From: Lycium barbarum
Taxonomy: Eukaryota; Streptophyta; Magnoliopsida; Solanales; Solanaceae
DNA length: 64,000 nucleotides
Direction: 5' to 3'
Assembly (NCBI RefSeq): GCF_019175385.1
Contig: NC_083340.1
Coordinates: 19,108,336 to 19,172,335 of the forward strand
Below are positions 11,764 to 23,270 of the stretch, piece after piece. The translations under genes and the position numbers were made by a program. Below the pieces are notes generated by a model. The model did no database searches. It was not told where the DNA came from and was given only the letters and a program-made list of their open reading frames with translations. Positions within the stretch are counted from its first letter, which is position 1, and every line of letters starts with the position of its first letter.

Positions 11764-13034
11764 TCAGAAAATGTCACATTATTTATACTGATGGATGTTG
11801 TCACAACCTATGTGGCTTACTTGATGAAATTTATATGAAAATTCCTGAAGGATATAAAATGCCTGAAGCATTTGGTTTAAAGTCTCGGGAAATGTATTCA
11901 ATCAGATTACAAAGATCATTATATGGTTTAAAACAATCAGGGCGCATGTGGTATAATCGCCTAAGTGAGTACTTGATAAATGAAGGATATATAAATGATG
12001 CCATTTGTCCATGTGTTTTTATTAAGAAAGCAAAATCAGAGTTCGTTATAATTGCTGTTTATGTTGATGACATAAACCTAATTGGAACTCCAGAAGAGCT
12101 CCAAAAAGCGATTGAATATTTAAAGAAAGAATTTGAGATGGAAGATCTGGGAAAAGCAAAACTTTGTCTTGGTTTGCAGATTGAACATTTGACAGATGGG
12201 ATCCTTATCCATCAATCTGCTTATACCGAAAAGGTTTTAAAAAGATTTTACATGGACAATGCACATCCTTTAAGTACTCCAATGGTTGTTCGCTCACTTG
12301 AAGTTAGTAAAGATCCGTTCCAACCTCAAGGAGAAAATGAAGAGCTTCTTGGTCCTGAAGTACCATATCCTAGTGCAATTGGTGCACTTATGTATCTTGT
12401 TAACGCTACAAGACCTGACATAGCGTTCTTTGTTAATTTGCTAGCAAAATATAGCTCTTCTCCTACACGAAAACATTGGAACGGAGTTAAGCATATATTG
12501 CGATATCTGAAGGGAACTAGCGATATGGGTCTCTTTTATACTAACAAAGGCTATCTGTTTACATGCGGAGGTACTGCTATATCATGGCGATCCACAAAGC
12601 AGTCCATTGTTGCTACTTCTTCGAATCATGCTGAGATAATAGCTATTCATGAAGCAAGTAGAGAATGTGTGTGGTTGAGATCAGTGATACATTTCATCAG
12701 AGAAAGATGTGGCTTGAAGTGTGATACAAAAATACCCACAGTATTATATGAAGATAATGCTGCTTGCATAGCTCAATTAAAAGGAGGATTTATAAAAGGA
12801 GATAGAACGAAGCACATTTCACCAAAGTTATTTTTCACTCATGATCTCCAGAAGAATGGTGATCTTGATGTGCAACAAATTCGTTCAAGTGACAATCCTG
12901 CAGATTTGTTCACCAAATCTTTGCCAACTTCAATTCGTGAGAAAATGATATTCAAGATTGGAATGCGAAGACTCCGACATCTATTGGTCTTCGTCAGGGG
13001 GAGTGAAATACGTGTTGTACTCTTTTTTCCTTAA
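11764..13034 (+). pseudogene. Copia reverse transcriptase and RNase H, 5'-truncated
   Basis: A long frame carries the copia RT finger/palm motifs (IYMKIPEG, SLYGLKQSGRMWY, YVDDI), the DLGKAKLCLGLQI block, the connection region (YPSAIGALMYLVNATRPDI) and RNase H (SWRSTKQ, SSNHAEIIAIHEA, LYEDNAACIAQL, KHISPKLFF, NPADLFTKSLP). The usual DVVTTY start of the palm lies in another frame just upstream, so there is a frameshift near 11810. RT upstream is eroded, and the long frame alone cannot give a complete polyprotein. Confidence 0.9.
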
Positions 13035-13188
13035 CCAAGTTTTGTCCCATTGGGTTTTCTTGGTAAGGTTTTTAATGAGGCAACTCTCAAAGCGTATTAC
13101 TAGATATGTGTACTATTTTCCTTCATTGAGGCTTTTTCCCAATAAGGTTTTTAACGATGCACATCATCTATGGACATCCAAGGGGGAG

Positions 13189-13466
13189 TGTTATGAAATA
13201 TATTATGGATGTCCAATACACACATATAATGCTTCTCCTCCACCATCTTAATGGTTCCTCCATTTTCCTCCACCATCTTAATGGTTCCTCCATTTTCTCA
13301 TATATTGAATGCATATGTAGCACTATAAATAGAGGCATAAGTTTTCATATGAAATATACTTGTAACACATTTTAGAAGAATAGTAAAAATCTCTCCTCTT
13401 TTGTCATTCTATTTCTATGGTTTTCATCCTTTAATATTGTGACTCTTTTAGCTTTATTTTATAACA
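13189..13466 (+). repeat. 3' LTR of copia element
   Basis: Same length and sequence as the 5' LTR except for four substitutions by eye. It is preceded directly by the polypurine tract AAGGGGGAG (13180-13188), the plus-strand primer. Confidence 0.95.
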
Positions 13467-13502
13467 ATTTCTTGATAATATGAATGCAATGATATTAACG
13501 TT

Positions 13503-13631
13503 ATGAACAATCGAACAGATAATCAAGTTTTCAAAATAATCGAAAGAGGAAGAGTTAAAGAGAATCTTATTGAGTTGCTTGATGTCTGCGATGAACACTT
13601 GATAAACAATGAAGGTTGTGAGAGAATATGA
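13503..13631 (+). CDS. Short coding-like ORF, 42 codons, unknown
   Basis: This ORF lies just downstream of the copia insertion. It has a balanced, coding-like composition (ERGRVKENLIELLDVCDEHL) and ends with TGA at 13629-13631. It could be a fragment of a gene interrupted long ago, but no family was recognised and no splice partners were found. Confidence 0.2.
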   Translation: MNNRTDNQVFKIIERGRVKENLIELLDVCDEHLINNEGCERI

Positions 13632-14060
13632 GTAGAATCTTTTATAGTTAGTTGACTTTATAGGATAAACTGGTAGTAATTATTTTCTTGACTTTCGCCC
13701 ATTTGAACCTTTAAATAGCTAATTGAGATCGTGCACATTAAATGAGATTAAATGGAATTCTTGATATCTTGAGATCATCTGGCCGTTGTTTGAGTTATCT
13801 TCTAAGACTCTGAGGATCATTCACGGACCCTGCTGTCCGGTGTGAATAAGGTGGGTCCGAGAGCTAATTCTCGGACGGTTGAACAAGTCTTTGGATTGAT
13901 TGTCCGACTATACTCCTCTCTATGCTCGCTATGTGTCTGGTATAAATTCTTTGCCTCCGGTATATTTTCACCAATACACACATGTATAGGATAACAATAT
14001 TTGATTTTCAAAAAATAAAATTGACGTCATTTCCTATCTAAATAATTAGGGTTAAGGGAC

Positions 14061-14336
14061 AAAAACACACCTCAAGTATCATCATTTTTTGAGTTTCCTA
14101 CCTGAACTATCAGGTGTAAGAGTTTTCTACCTGAACTATCACCAATTAGTTTGCAAAGGTGATACTTGAGGTGTGTTTTGCAAATTAGCTGGTTATAGTT
14201 TAGGTAGGAAAAGTGAACAAGTGATAATTGAAGTGTGTTTTGCAAACTAATTGGTGATAGTTTAGGTAGACAACTCTCACAACTGATAGTTCAGGTAGAA
14301 AACTCAAAAAAAGGTGATACTTGAGGTGTGTTTTTT
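14061..14336. mobile_element. Foldback MITE with about 95-bp terminal inverted repeats
   Basis: The left arm starts AAAAACACACCTCAAGTATC and the right arm ends GATACTTGAGGTGTGTTTTT. The arms pair over about 95 bp (14061-14157 with 14239-14336). Inside are further copies of the phrases 'ctacctgaactatca' and 'gatacttgaggtgtgttttgcaaa'. There is no ORF. The superfamily and target duplication could not be fixed. Confidence 0.8.
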
Positions 14337-16687
14337 ACCATTATCTCAAATAATTATAAAAGTTAAAAATACATCATTAAATTAATAGCAGAAGCAAGAA
14401 AAAAATATAGTTTCCTCCACCATTAATCGCACTTTCAAGGCGACTCATATGTGAGGAATAAATTGCTAAACATCTACCGATATCATCCTCTCTGGACTTT
14501 AGGAAAAGCATGAATTAAGAATTGACTTGAAAATATATTACGAGGCCTTGAACAGAAAAAGATGAACTTTTAACCTAATAACCACAAGGAAGACACAGAT
14601 TGTTGATGAAGAGTTAAATAATGACATTGTAGTTCCTTTAATTAATATTGAATTTTAGTATGTACAAGTTGCAATGTTTAAGATTTGCAAGAGTGGCAAT
14701 AGTTCACACGAGGAAAAAGAAAGGGAAAAAAAATGAAGAAATTACACTGACATAATATGTGTCCGAGTTACAAGGTTTAAGAATTAAAATAACTAGCAAC
14801 AGTGCACGCACGAGGAAAAAGCAAATAGAAGATAAGTAAGAGAAGATATCTACATTTAGAACATAGACTGTGGATGACTTATAATGGAGATTAATTATTG
14901 AGAAAGCTGCAGGACGTTGTACACTTGTACCCTAAAATAATTTAGTTGGAAAACATTGAGAATAGCAAAATTGGTCCTTTATGTTACTGAACAATTGTTG
15001 TTTTTGGATTTATCAAAAGTGAACACTTTTGATTTCGATCAAATATTTAGCATTCACGAGTTCTTTTGGTCTCGATCAAATATTTAGCACACATTCATTG
15101 TTAGATTTAGAAAGAACTGTGAAAACATTAAGTGGCATTTAATAATAACTCACACTTGGAGGTGCAATTTTCGCCTTTGATTCATTTTTAGAGTCTGGTA
15201 TAATTTTTTGAAGTGCAGTTGCAGTTATATTTTATTTGTTTTTGGTGTCTGGTCCAATTTTTGGTGTTGCGAATTAGACAGGACTTTCCAGAAGTGTCTA
15301 GTTAGTTCTATTTTGTGCAGTTCCCTTTAAATTTAAACACCAGAGTTTATATAAATGCTTTGATAAAGTGAAATGTGCTCACTTTTTAAAAACTTAACGA
15401 ATTAAAACCGCTCAAGAATATATTTGAGGGACGCCTTAGACTTTCCCAAAACATCAGAAACTATTTTTGTCAATTTCTCAAAACACATTCTTAGTTGCAG
15501 TTTTGGCATGCTTTTCCGCGAAGCTAGTTGTAGTCTTTAACCAAATTATGTAAGTTTATTGTGAAGTTGACGAGGTAAAATTAAATACATAAGTATTAAT
15601 TAACTAGCTATTGACTTGAACTCTTGAAGTAAACACCAAATACACATCAATTTTTAGCCTAAATATATTAGAGACTTGCTCGCCATTGCAAGGGCGCCGT
15701 TGCAAGGGAGCATTACTTTGTTGCCAAAAGAAAAGGCTCCTCCGTTATCTTAAAGGCACACTATATAAAAGTAAGGTTTTCACAACTCTGTCTTCTAATA
15801 TTTTACTGTATGCTTAAAAAAATATCTAGACTTCAAAATAGATGACGTGAATATATGGGGAAAAGGGGAAAATCATAGAAGCCCCCACCTTTAAAGTTAG
15901 ATTATAATTTTATCTCTACAGTAAATTAAAATTTAATTAAATAGTAATATTTAAATTACATAAATGTTGAAATACAAATTCAGCACCAGAAATGACTTTA
16001 CGACCCAGTATTTATTCAAAACCTAAATAAAGATCTAATTTAGTTTTAATATTAAAATTACATAAAGGGTGACTGTATGAGAAGTTTATTAGTCCTACTT
16101 TAATGCTCCATTCAATTCCCCAAAAACGGGTCTAGCTTAATTATTCACTCCATCATTTACAACTAAATAATGATTCCCATTATTCATGTTACTGAAGCCC
16201 ATGCATCTCTTCCACGTTCTACAGTTATTAAATCAATAGCCTCCTCTTCATTACTACAAAAAGTCTAGAGAATTTGAGATGTCGGATTGAATAATTAAAT
16301 ATATTTGATTAATTCAGTTAATAATTATGCTTATTTCAAGCAATGCCAATCAACAAAAACAATATAAAAGCAAGAAAGGGGCTTCATTTCCCTCAAGTCT
16401 TACACTTTCTATTTTTATAGGCTCTGCCATCTGGAACGTTTTTAGCAGATTCTATTTAATCTTTAACCTTTTTCCCTTTTAGGTCTCAAAAAGTTTGGAG
16501 AAAAGATATGTAGAAGTACATAGAATTGTTTGATGCTGGAATCAGAGTCATCACTAGATTCAATTTTCACTATCCTAAAACTTCACATCAACAAGCTCTT
16601 CGACGCCAATTTTTGTGTCATCAATGGCTTTCAATTTACTTTTTTTACATAGTTAGGTTGGAAAGTAGAAAAAAATTGTCGTGTTGG
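14337..16687. other. AT-rich intergenic DNA, no gene seen
   Basis: Both strands lack convincing coding frames over about 2.3 kb. A short direct repeat, TCGATCAAATATTTAGCA, occurs at about 15036 and 15076. The ORF beginning at 16526 runs into the solo-LTR sequence and is judged spurious. Confidence 0.5.
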
Positions 16688-16691
16688 AGGC

Positions 16692-17805
16692 TGATACGCC
16701 CAAATTACATCCTTAAAATAGGAGTAAAGCGGTCGTTGGTCAAATATAGAACCCAACAAGGTTGGGGTCGAATCCCACAGGGAATACGACGAAGAAATGT
16801 ACTTAGCAAGCTAAGTGTAATGCTCAACTAATTGTCTATATTTCCAGGGAAGGGAGTATAGATAATATTTGATTTGAAGTTTGTCACACTAATTGCTAAA
16901 GAAATCTTGTTGTGAAATTTAATTTATTGGTAAAAGGACTAAGGTTGTGGTTCCAAAGGAAAGTAATGCAACTTGGTATCAATTCAACTTATTTATATGT
17001 TTAGATGTAGTAAACAATGGGTTGCTTAATTTTACCAAAAGTCTTTCAACCAAATTGGTAATCTAATTACTAAGCTTTTTCAAGCCTTAGAATGTTACAA
17101 ATGCGAACCCATTTTAGTTTCAAGTAGCTTTCCTATTTCTGGCTCAAGCTATTAGATGAGGTTTAAAGTCCCAAATCCTTGTTAATTAATCTTTTCAACC
17201 TCAATTTTCCTCTTCCGAGCTCAAATCGAAGTAAATGGGCGAGTCCTAGGGTTAGCTAATCCCTTAAGAAGCATTAAAGAACAAGATTAATTAAAGAAAT
17301 AAAGACGCACTTCATTAGAAATGAAAATCATTCAATATATAAGCATAATAAGAGTTTCAATCCAAACTTTAACAATGTATATTTCCATAAACAAGTTTCA
17401 AGTAAAGGAATGAAATACTACACTCTTAAATATTGAATACAAAACAAGGAGTTGAAGAAAGGTTTAAGAAATTTCTCATTAAAATGCTCCAATCTTCTCC
17501 TCCCATGGTGTAGATGATGAACCCTAGCTTCCAAGCCTTGTAAAAATGGCCAAAGATGAGAGATATTTGCTCCATGTCTTGCTCTTATAAATACCTATTT
17601 TCCCATGTCAAAATATGACCAAAATAACCAAAGAAATTCGGAATTGCAGATCTGGCCAGTTTTGCGCCTCTAGCTACTTTTGTCATTTTCTTCAATTTGG
17701 CTCCTTTTTGCCTCGTTCTCACTTGGTTTCTTCCTGATCACTTCTAAATCACATAAAATATGTAAAACGGAAGTAAACGATATTAAATAAAATATCAACT
17801 TATCA
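16692..17805. mobile_element. Probable solo LTR (1114 bp)
   Basis: The block starts TGATACGCCC and ends ACTTATCA, giving the TGATA/TATCA ends usual for LTRs. It is flanked on both sides by AGGC (16688-16691 and 17806-17809), a possible target duplication. It holds no ORFs. Phrases such as 'gggtcgaatcccacaggga' are typical of long LTRs seen in many plants. No primer-binding site follows and there is no internal domain, so it looks like a solo LTR left by recombination. A four-base duplication is shorter than the usual five. Confidence 0.6.
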
Positions 17806-17809
17806 AGGC

Positions 17810-18778
17810 AACCATCTTGCTTGTTGATGTAGACCTATAGAGTTTCCCCTAACTAGAACAGGAAATATGATTTCTCCTTTTTATTTGTAAGTAACTCTTT
17901 TCTTTCAACTTATGTGAATCGTGTGAATATATTTTTTATTTAAGTTGAATGAGCATAAAATTAACAAGACTCAAGTTGAAAAAGATTGAATACAGAAAAA
18001 TGTTGTAAGTTTGTACTACTAGATATGATAATAACGTGAAATTTATACGAGAGGAAAAATTCAAATAACTTGTGATTTTGAAATTGACTGACTCTCACAT
18101 TTTTCTAATCTATTTTTTTTTTCATTGCTGTGCTATAAAAGATATCTCTTCACGTCTAACGTGCACTATCCTTTTCATCAAACAAAACGAATTTATTTTT
18201 AAAGAACATAGTACATGTATTGCTTATGCGGAAAAGAAAAGTAGAACCAAACATTATATTAAATAATGCTAATTTTGCGAAGAAAGAAAAAGTGAAACCA
18301 AAGATTGTATTAACAATGTTAAATATTTTATGAAAAATAATAAATATTTTCTACTCCAAATCAAACATCTCCTAAATGTTTCGCGATACTCAATTTGATA
18401 GAGTTTAGAGCTTATAATTGGCTGAAGAGATTTATCATCATCAAAGATAGAAAATTTCAAATTTTGTGTATCAATAAAAGCTGAAGTTTAATATTAATGG
18501 ACAAAGAAGTAACTGATAGTAAGAACGTATAAGGCTATATTTTCTTAAAAAACAAGCCAAAAAATTTAGGAAATGAAACTATTGTAACCATAGTCGACGT
18601 TGGTCAAATTCATATTTAATTATGTGTTGTTGATATATAAAGAAAAGAAGTACTATCAAGTTGATTACTTTATATATTATAAGAATTCTATACTTGAAGT
18701 CGTTCGGACATTACTTTTTACAAATTTTAATACCAATTTCTCAGTATCATAGTATTTTGCAATGACAATAGATCAGTT
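17810..18778. other. AT-rich spacer, no gene seen
   Basis: Open frames at 18072-18266 and 18269-18460 have low-complexity, non-coding-like composition and no recognisable motifs. Confidence 0.45.
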
Positions 18779-19440
18779 GAATAAGTTAAGGGTGTCAAGT
18801 GGGCCGGGCCAGCCCGGACCTGGCCCGGCCCAAGCCCACTAAGAGGTGTAAGGGGCTGGGCTAGGTGAATTTTATTAGGGGGTTGGGCCGGACAAGGTGG
18901 ACAGCCCACCAGCCCGAGTGATGGCCCACCGAGGCACCGGCCCGGCCCACTTCAAATAAAAAAAAAGATAAGTATTACATTTATTACTAATAATAAGTAT
19001 TTTAAAAACATTGTATCCCAATAAAATAGCTGTAGCTATAATTGTGGGATTCTTAAAATTTTGGAAGCAAATATATGAAATATTTATTAATTATTCAAAC
19101 CATAGTTAGAATCTTACTTTAGTTAATTAAAACTTAACCATTAATTTTAACTCATGTAATGTGTCTCTTATTCAAGTAAGAACTTGGTGAAAATGGAGAC
19201 AATGAAAATGGAGAGGAGTCGGATCCGTTAATATTTAATTGCTACTAAATGAAAACTACTTAGCTCTCCTTTTTTTAAAAAAAAATTTAGTGGTCACTGG
19301 TCAGCTGAGCCCCACAGAATTAATAAAGTGGGCAGTGACCTTTTCCAACGTTTGAAAACTAGTTAGCTCTTTTTTTTTTTTTCAAACTAGTTAGCTCTTC
19401 CTTTGCTTTTGGGCACTGATCAATGTTTTTTCAACTGTTG

Positions 19441-19736
19441 CATCAGAAAGTGCATTTAGCCAAGGAAGGCAGCAGCTCGGAGACAACCGACACTCATTGG
19501 GCAGCAACGCAATGAATGTTCTAGTATGTTTCAGAGATTGGATTAGATCAGAGCGAAGAAACCAAGGAAGAGAACAAGATCCAAGAGAAGACCAGCAACT
19601 TGAAGATATAATGTCACTTGGAGATCCATCGGTACAAACATCTCCAATGTATGGAGATGTCGATTATGAAAATTTTGAGCCAATTCCTCCTAATGTTAAT
19701 ATGGAAGAATTGAATAAAATGGTGGAAAATATGTAG
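19441..19736 (+). pseudogene. hAT transposase C-terminal dimerisation-domain remnant
   Basis: The frame opens with SESAFSQGRQQLGDNRHSLG and then NVLVCFRDWIR, which matches the 'SES.FS..G...D..R..L....V.ALVC..DW' signature of the hAT C-terminal dimerisation region. It then runs into an acidic tail and a stop at 19734-19736. The zinc-finger and catalytic parts are absent. The in-frame ATG at 19497 lies inside the motif, so it is not a true start. Confidence 0.88.
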
Positions 19737-20235
19737 ATTTAAATTTGAAGAGTTGTCAAATTGAATTTTCTTTTTCTAGTTTAAGTTTACGAAATCAAAG
19801 AAAAGTAAATGTAAGTTTGTAAGCTTTAAAGTTTAAATTCGACTTTACAATTATCGATTAATAAAACTAAAGGCTCACTGAGCCTTTGAATTTCTTTTCA
19901 AATTTGTGTTATAATTTTATTTATAATTTTATTTACAAGAATAATAATATGTACTCAGTCAAAATAGAACTATAAATGCAATTGTGTAAAACTAATCCTA
20001 CACAAGCAGCAACTCCAAGATAAATTTCTGCAAGGAGGGACAAACATTGATCAGTGCCCAAAAGCAACAAGACATTATAAGAGGCTGACAAAATCAGTGA
20101 AATGACAAGCCTCTGAAATTGCTGATGCGTGAAATAAATCAAATACCCCTTTTAAGTTACTATCTTGCTGTTGGCTTACACAAGTTCAAAAATATTTCAA
20201 TAGGTTATACAGTATATAATAATATAAACTATTAG

Positions 20236-20237
<2 letters not shown>

Positions 20238-20297
<60 letters not shown>
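20238..20297. repeat. (TA)n microsatellite, about 30 units
   Basis: An uninterrupted TA dinucleotide run of about 60 bp lies inside the hAT element. Copy number is likely to vary and assembly may be imprecise here. Confidence 0.98.
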
Positions 20298-20304
<7 letters not shown>

Positions 20305-20906
20305 ATCTTATTAGTTTCAAATATTTTATATATAATACTAATTAAATATTTTTTAGCGTATTGAAATGTCTCCGCCGATGATGGAGGTGTGACAATCTGC
20401 ACATGACATTAGGACTTAGGATTAGATGAGATAATTAAATTAAGAACTTTGGTTTAGTATCAAAACTCATGTGCTGTTCCCATTTAGTTCCCATTTAGTT
20501 CCCATTTAGATGAGTAGGAAATTTAGAGAAAGAGGAGAGTAGGGAATTGTGAGATAATATGGAGAGGAATGAATGGTATTTATAGATTGAAAATACGGCC
20601 AAAGTATAATTTAAGGAACTTGATGGTTAAAATAAAGTTGACAACAACTAGATTTTAAAGTACCAAACTTAATAAATTTTAGTATTAGAATTTTTTTTTA
20701 AAATAATTAAAATCCGGCTCAGCCCACTAACTAAAACCCGGCCCAGCCCGACCCACTGACGGGCCCGATTAGCCCGAGGTGTAGCCCCTATCCGAGGTGG
20801 GCTGGGCCGGACACCCTTTCCCTCTCCAAGCCCGGCCCCAGCCCGGCCCCTTGTGGCCCACGTTAAAATGACCCGGCCCGGCCCACTTGACACCCATAGA
20901 ATAAGT

Positions 20907-21616
20907 TCATTATTCATCAGTTTGAGTTTGCATTTACCCCCTTCAATTTCAGTGCAATTCATTACACACTTATTTATATAGTATTTATGAAATGTTTGGT
21001 TTAATTAGTATGGAATACACGTGCAATGCACGTGTTCGAGAACTAGTAAAAATAAAAGACGGAAAGAGCATAAATAAATAAACAAAAACAAATGGAAGAT
21101 CCAAATTTAGGAATTCTTTTCCTAACACAACGAATCAAATGACTTGTTCTAAAATTAAAAACATTAAGGGGAGAAATGATATAGATATATAATAAGACAC
21201 TAAACAGTGGCCTACCGGCATACATATTTCGATAGATATTAAACAATGGCCTACAAATCCTAGTGGGTTTCTGTTCACATTAGCTAGAGAAAGTGAAGTA
21301 CTTATATATAGTTAGTCAAGTTTAAATTTTAATAGGAATATTCCTGTCAAGTTTATTTTTCTAGAAACAATTTTAACATTTTCTTCCTTTCCATTATTAT
21401 GATAAGCGAATTAAGATTAATATTTCATAGAGTATGTATCACATTAATGAAATATAGGGAAAATAGATTTGTTACATTTGCTTCAAAATATAGTAAAATC
21501 TTTCCTTTCTTGATATTGATTGTAATATAGTTTTTGCAAAAGAAAAAATGAAAAAAATAAAATAAGTTTCTCAAAATTTTGAAGCAAATGTCACAAATCT
21601 ATTTTCTTGTTACGAT
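20907..21616. other. AT-rich spacer, no gene seen
   Basis: No coding sequence is supported. 'attagtatggaatacacgtgcaatgcacgtgttcgagaactagt' near 21005-21050 contains the short palindrome CACGTGCAATGCACGTG and may be the end of another repeat. Confidence 0.4.
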
Positions 21617-21873
21617 AAGTTAAAATTTTCCTTCCTTCTACTTTATGATTTACATTAGTGGTAGAATATTTACTTTCTTTTTAGTATAGGAATATTTAGT
21701 TTCCTTTTAGTTTAGAATCTATAAGGAAAATAATATATTTGCTTTATTTTATTCCCTTTAGTTCTCTATAGGTAATGATGTAGCCTTTTATTTTAAAGAA
21801 AAGAAACTATGCAAGAATTAACTCCATTCATGCTCTCTTCAATTTTCTCTCTCGTTTCTTCCATTTCATACAA
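21617..21873 (+). repeat. 5' LTR of the gag-only element
   Basis: It aligns with the 3' LTR through 'tactttctttttagtatagg' and 'ttttattccctttagttctc'. The first bases are mutated (AGTTAAAATTTTC against TGTTGAAATTTTC). Confidence 0.8.
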
Positions 21874-22159
21874 CGGTATCAGCGCTTTCATCGATCTTCA
21901 TGGATCTGTGAGTGTTGCAGAAAAAAAAAAACATTTTCCAACCACCTTTTACCTGTGAGGGCTCACAGGGCTCACTTTTAACCCGCAAAGGCTCATTTTT
22001 AACCCGTAAGGGCTCACTTTTAACCCGTTAGGGCTTCAATATTTTTAACTCCTGCTCACTTTCAACACATCGGGCTTCAATTTTAAATCATATCTATTTT
22101 TTACCATGTCAAGCAACAATCTCTCTCTAAGTGCTCCACAAATATTTAATGTTTAAAAT

Positions 22160-22908
22160 TATCAGATCTGGCCAGTGAAGATGAGATCTTATCTTGAATC
22201 CTATGACCTCTGGGAAGTTGTAATGGAAAATATAATGGAAAATAAACCCATACAACCACTCTCTGAAAATCCTACTTCTACCCAGATCAAAGAACATTCA
22301 GAGGCAAAAAGCATAAAGCTAAAACAATAATTCAAAATTCAGTTGCAGATTCAATCTTTTCTAGAATCATTGCATGTGAGACGACACGAAAGAAGCTTGG
22401 GAAAATCTCAAAAAGATGTATCAAGGGAGTGAATGAGGCAGACAAAATCAGATTTTGGATCTGTAAAGGGATTTTGAATCTCTAAAGATGCAAGAGGATG
22501 AAACAGTTGCTAAATATTTTGACAAAATCTCTTTGATTGTTAATAAAATTAGGATGCTTGGAGAGGATTTTTTGAATACCAGAATAGTTAAAAAAGTTCT
22601 TGTGACCATTCCAGAGAGATTTGAGTAAAAACTCTCCTCTCTAGAAGAGTCTAAAGATCTCTCTACTATTTCTCCCGAAGAACTAATAAGTGCTCTTCAA
22701 GCACAAGAGCAAAGAAGAGCTTTCAGACAATTCAAAGTTGTTGAATGTGTTTTTTGCAAAACACCAAAACGGAAGAGGCGATTATCGACACTCAGAAAAA
22801 TTTTGTTGGTGGAGATCTGATGCATTTTGTGGAAATTGCAACCAAAAAGGCCATGTTATAAAAGTGTGCAAGTACAACGATTCACATAACAATTCAAGAC
22901 CCTTATAA
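22160..22908 (+). pseudogene. Copia gag remnant (DUF4219/UBN2-like with CCHC knuckle)
   Basis: The reading frame is broken but traceable. The N-terminal 'WPVKMRSYLESYDLWEVV' is near 22170, the UBN2-like middle (ETVAKYFDKISLIVNKIRML, then EDFLNTRIVKKVL) is near 22500-22600, and the zinc knuckle CGNCNQKGHVIKVC is at 22829-22870. At least three stops or shifts occur. This protein would form virus-like particles in an active element. Confidence 0.78.
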
Positions 22909-23003
22909 TAGAAGCAGAAATTGAGGAGGACGTATTGTTTGAGATTGCAACAAATTAAGTGGTCAACTCAAATTGGATACACCAACTTAAGTTTGAGGGG
23001 AAA

Positions 23004-23270
23004 TGTTGAAATTTTCTTTTCTTCTACTTTATGATTTACATTAGTGGTGGAATATTTACTTTCTTTTTAGTATAGGAATATTTAATTTCCTTTTAGTTTA
23101 GAATTTATAAGGAAAATAACATATTTGGTTTCATTTTATTCCCTTTAGTTCTCTATAAGTAATGATGTAATCTTTTATTTTAAAGACAAGAAGCTATGCA
23201 AACATCAATACAAAGAGTTTTCATTCTTGCTCTCTTCAATATTCTCTCTCATTTCTTCCATTTCATAACA
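23004..23270 (+). repeat. 3' LTR of the gag-only element
   Basis: 267 bp with TG...CA ends, preceded by a purine-rich tract. It contains about 18 bp (AACATCAATACAAAGAGT) absent from the 5' LTR. Confidence 0.85.

Larger units (their letters stand above)
8000..13466 (+). mobile_element. Ty1/copia LTR retrotransposon, complete ends, defective interior
   Basis: Two 278-bp LTRs (8000-8277 and 13189-13466) start TGTTATG and end TAACA. The element is flanked by a perfect 5-bp target duplication, ATTTC, at 7995-7999 and 13467-13471. The LTRs differ at only four positions by eye, so insertion was recent. The interior lacks an open gag or protease. It has a region of short repeats where gag should be, eroded integrase, and one long RT-RNase H frame. 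That suggests a lineage already defective when it last moved, using proteins from another copy. Confidence 0.95.
18787..20898 (+). mobile_element. Non-autonomous hAT transposon (2112 bp) with GC-rich subterminal regions
   Basis: Terminal inverted repeats read TAAGGGTGTCAAGTGGGCC on the left and, reverse-complemented, TATGGGTGTCAAGTGGGCC on the right. An 8-bp duplication GAATAAGT flanks both ends (18779-18786 and 20899-20906), the size expected for hAT. Each end holds 165-190 bp rich in GGCCCGGCCC, in sharp contrast to the AT-rich surroundings. The interior retains only a C-terminal piece of transposase, so it is a deletion derivative. Confidence 0.95.
21617..23270 (+). mobile_element. Gag-only (pol-less) copia-type element, about 1.65 kb
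   Basis: Two similar LTRs, about 21617-21873 and 23004-23270, share more than 200 bp. The 3' LTR starts TGTTGAAATTTTC and ends CATAACA. The left LTR has lost its TG. After the 5' LTR, CGGTATCAGCGC (21874-21885) resembles the methionine-tRNA primer site TGGTATCAGAGC. GTTTGAGGGGAAA before 23004 is the polypurine tract. Flanking CGATA and CGATG suggest an imperfect target duplication. Only gag-like sequence lies between; there is no room for pol. Confidence 0.88.

Noticed and set aside
16526..16831. 101-codon ORF
   Set aside because: It runs across the border of the solo LTR at 16692, so it is a chance frame.
19933..20142. Minus-strand ORF in the hAT element
   Set aside because: Hydrophobic chance frame without hAT motifs; the transposase remnant is on the plus strand.
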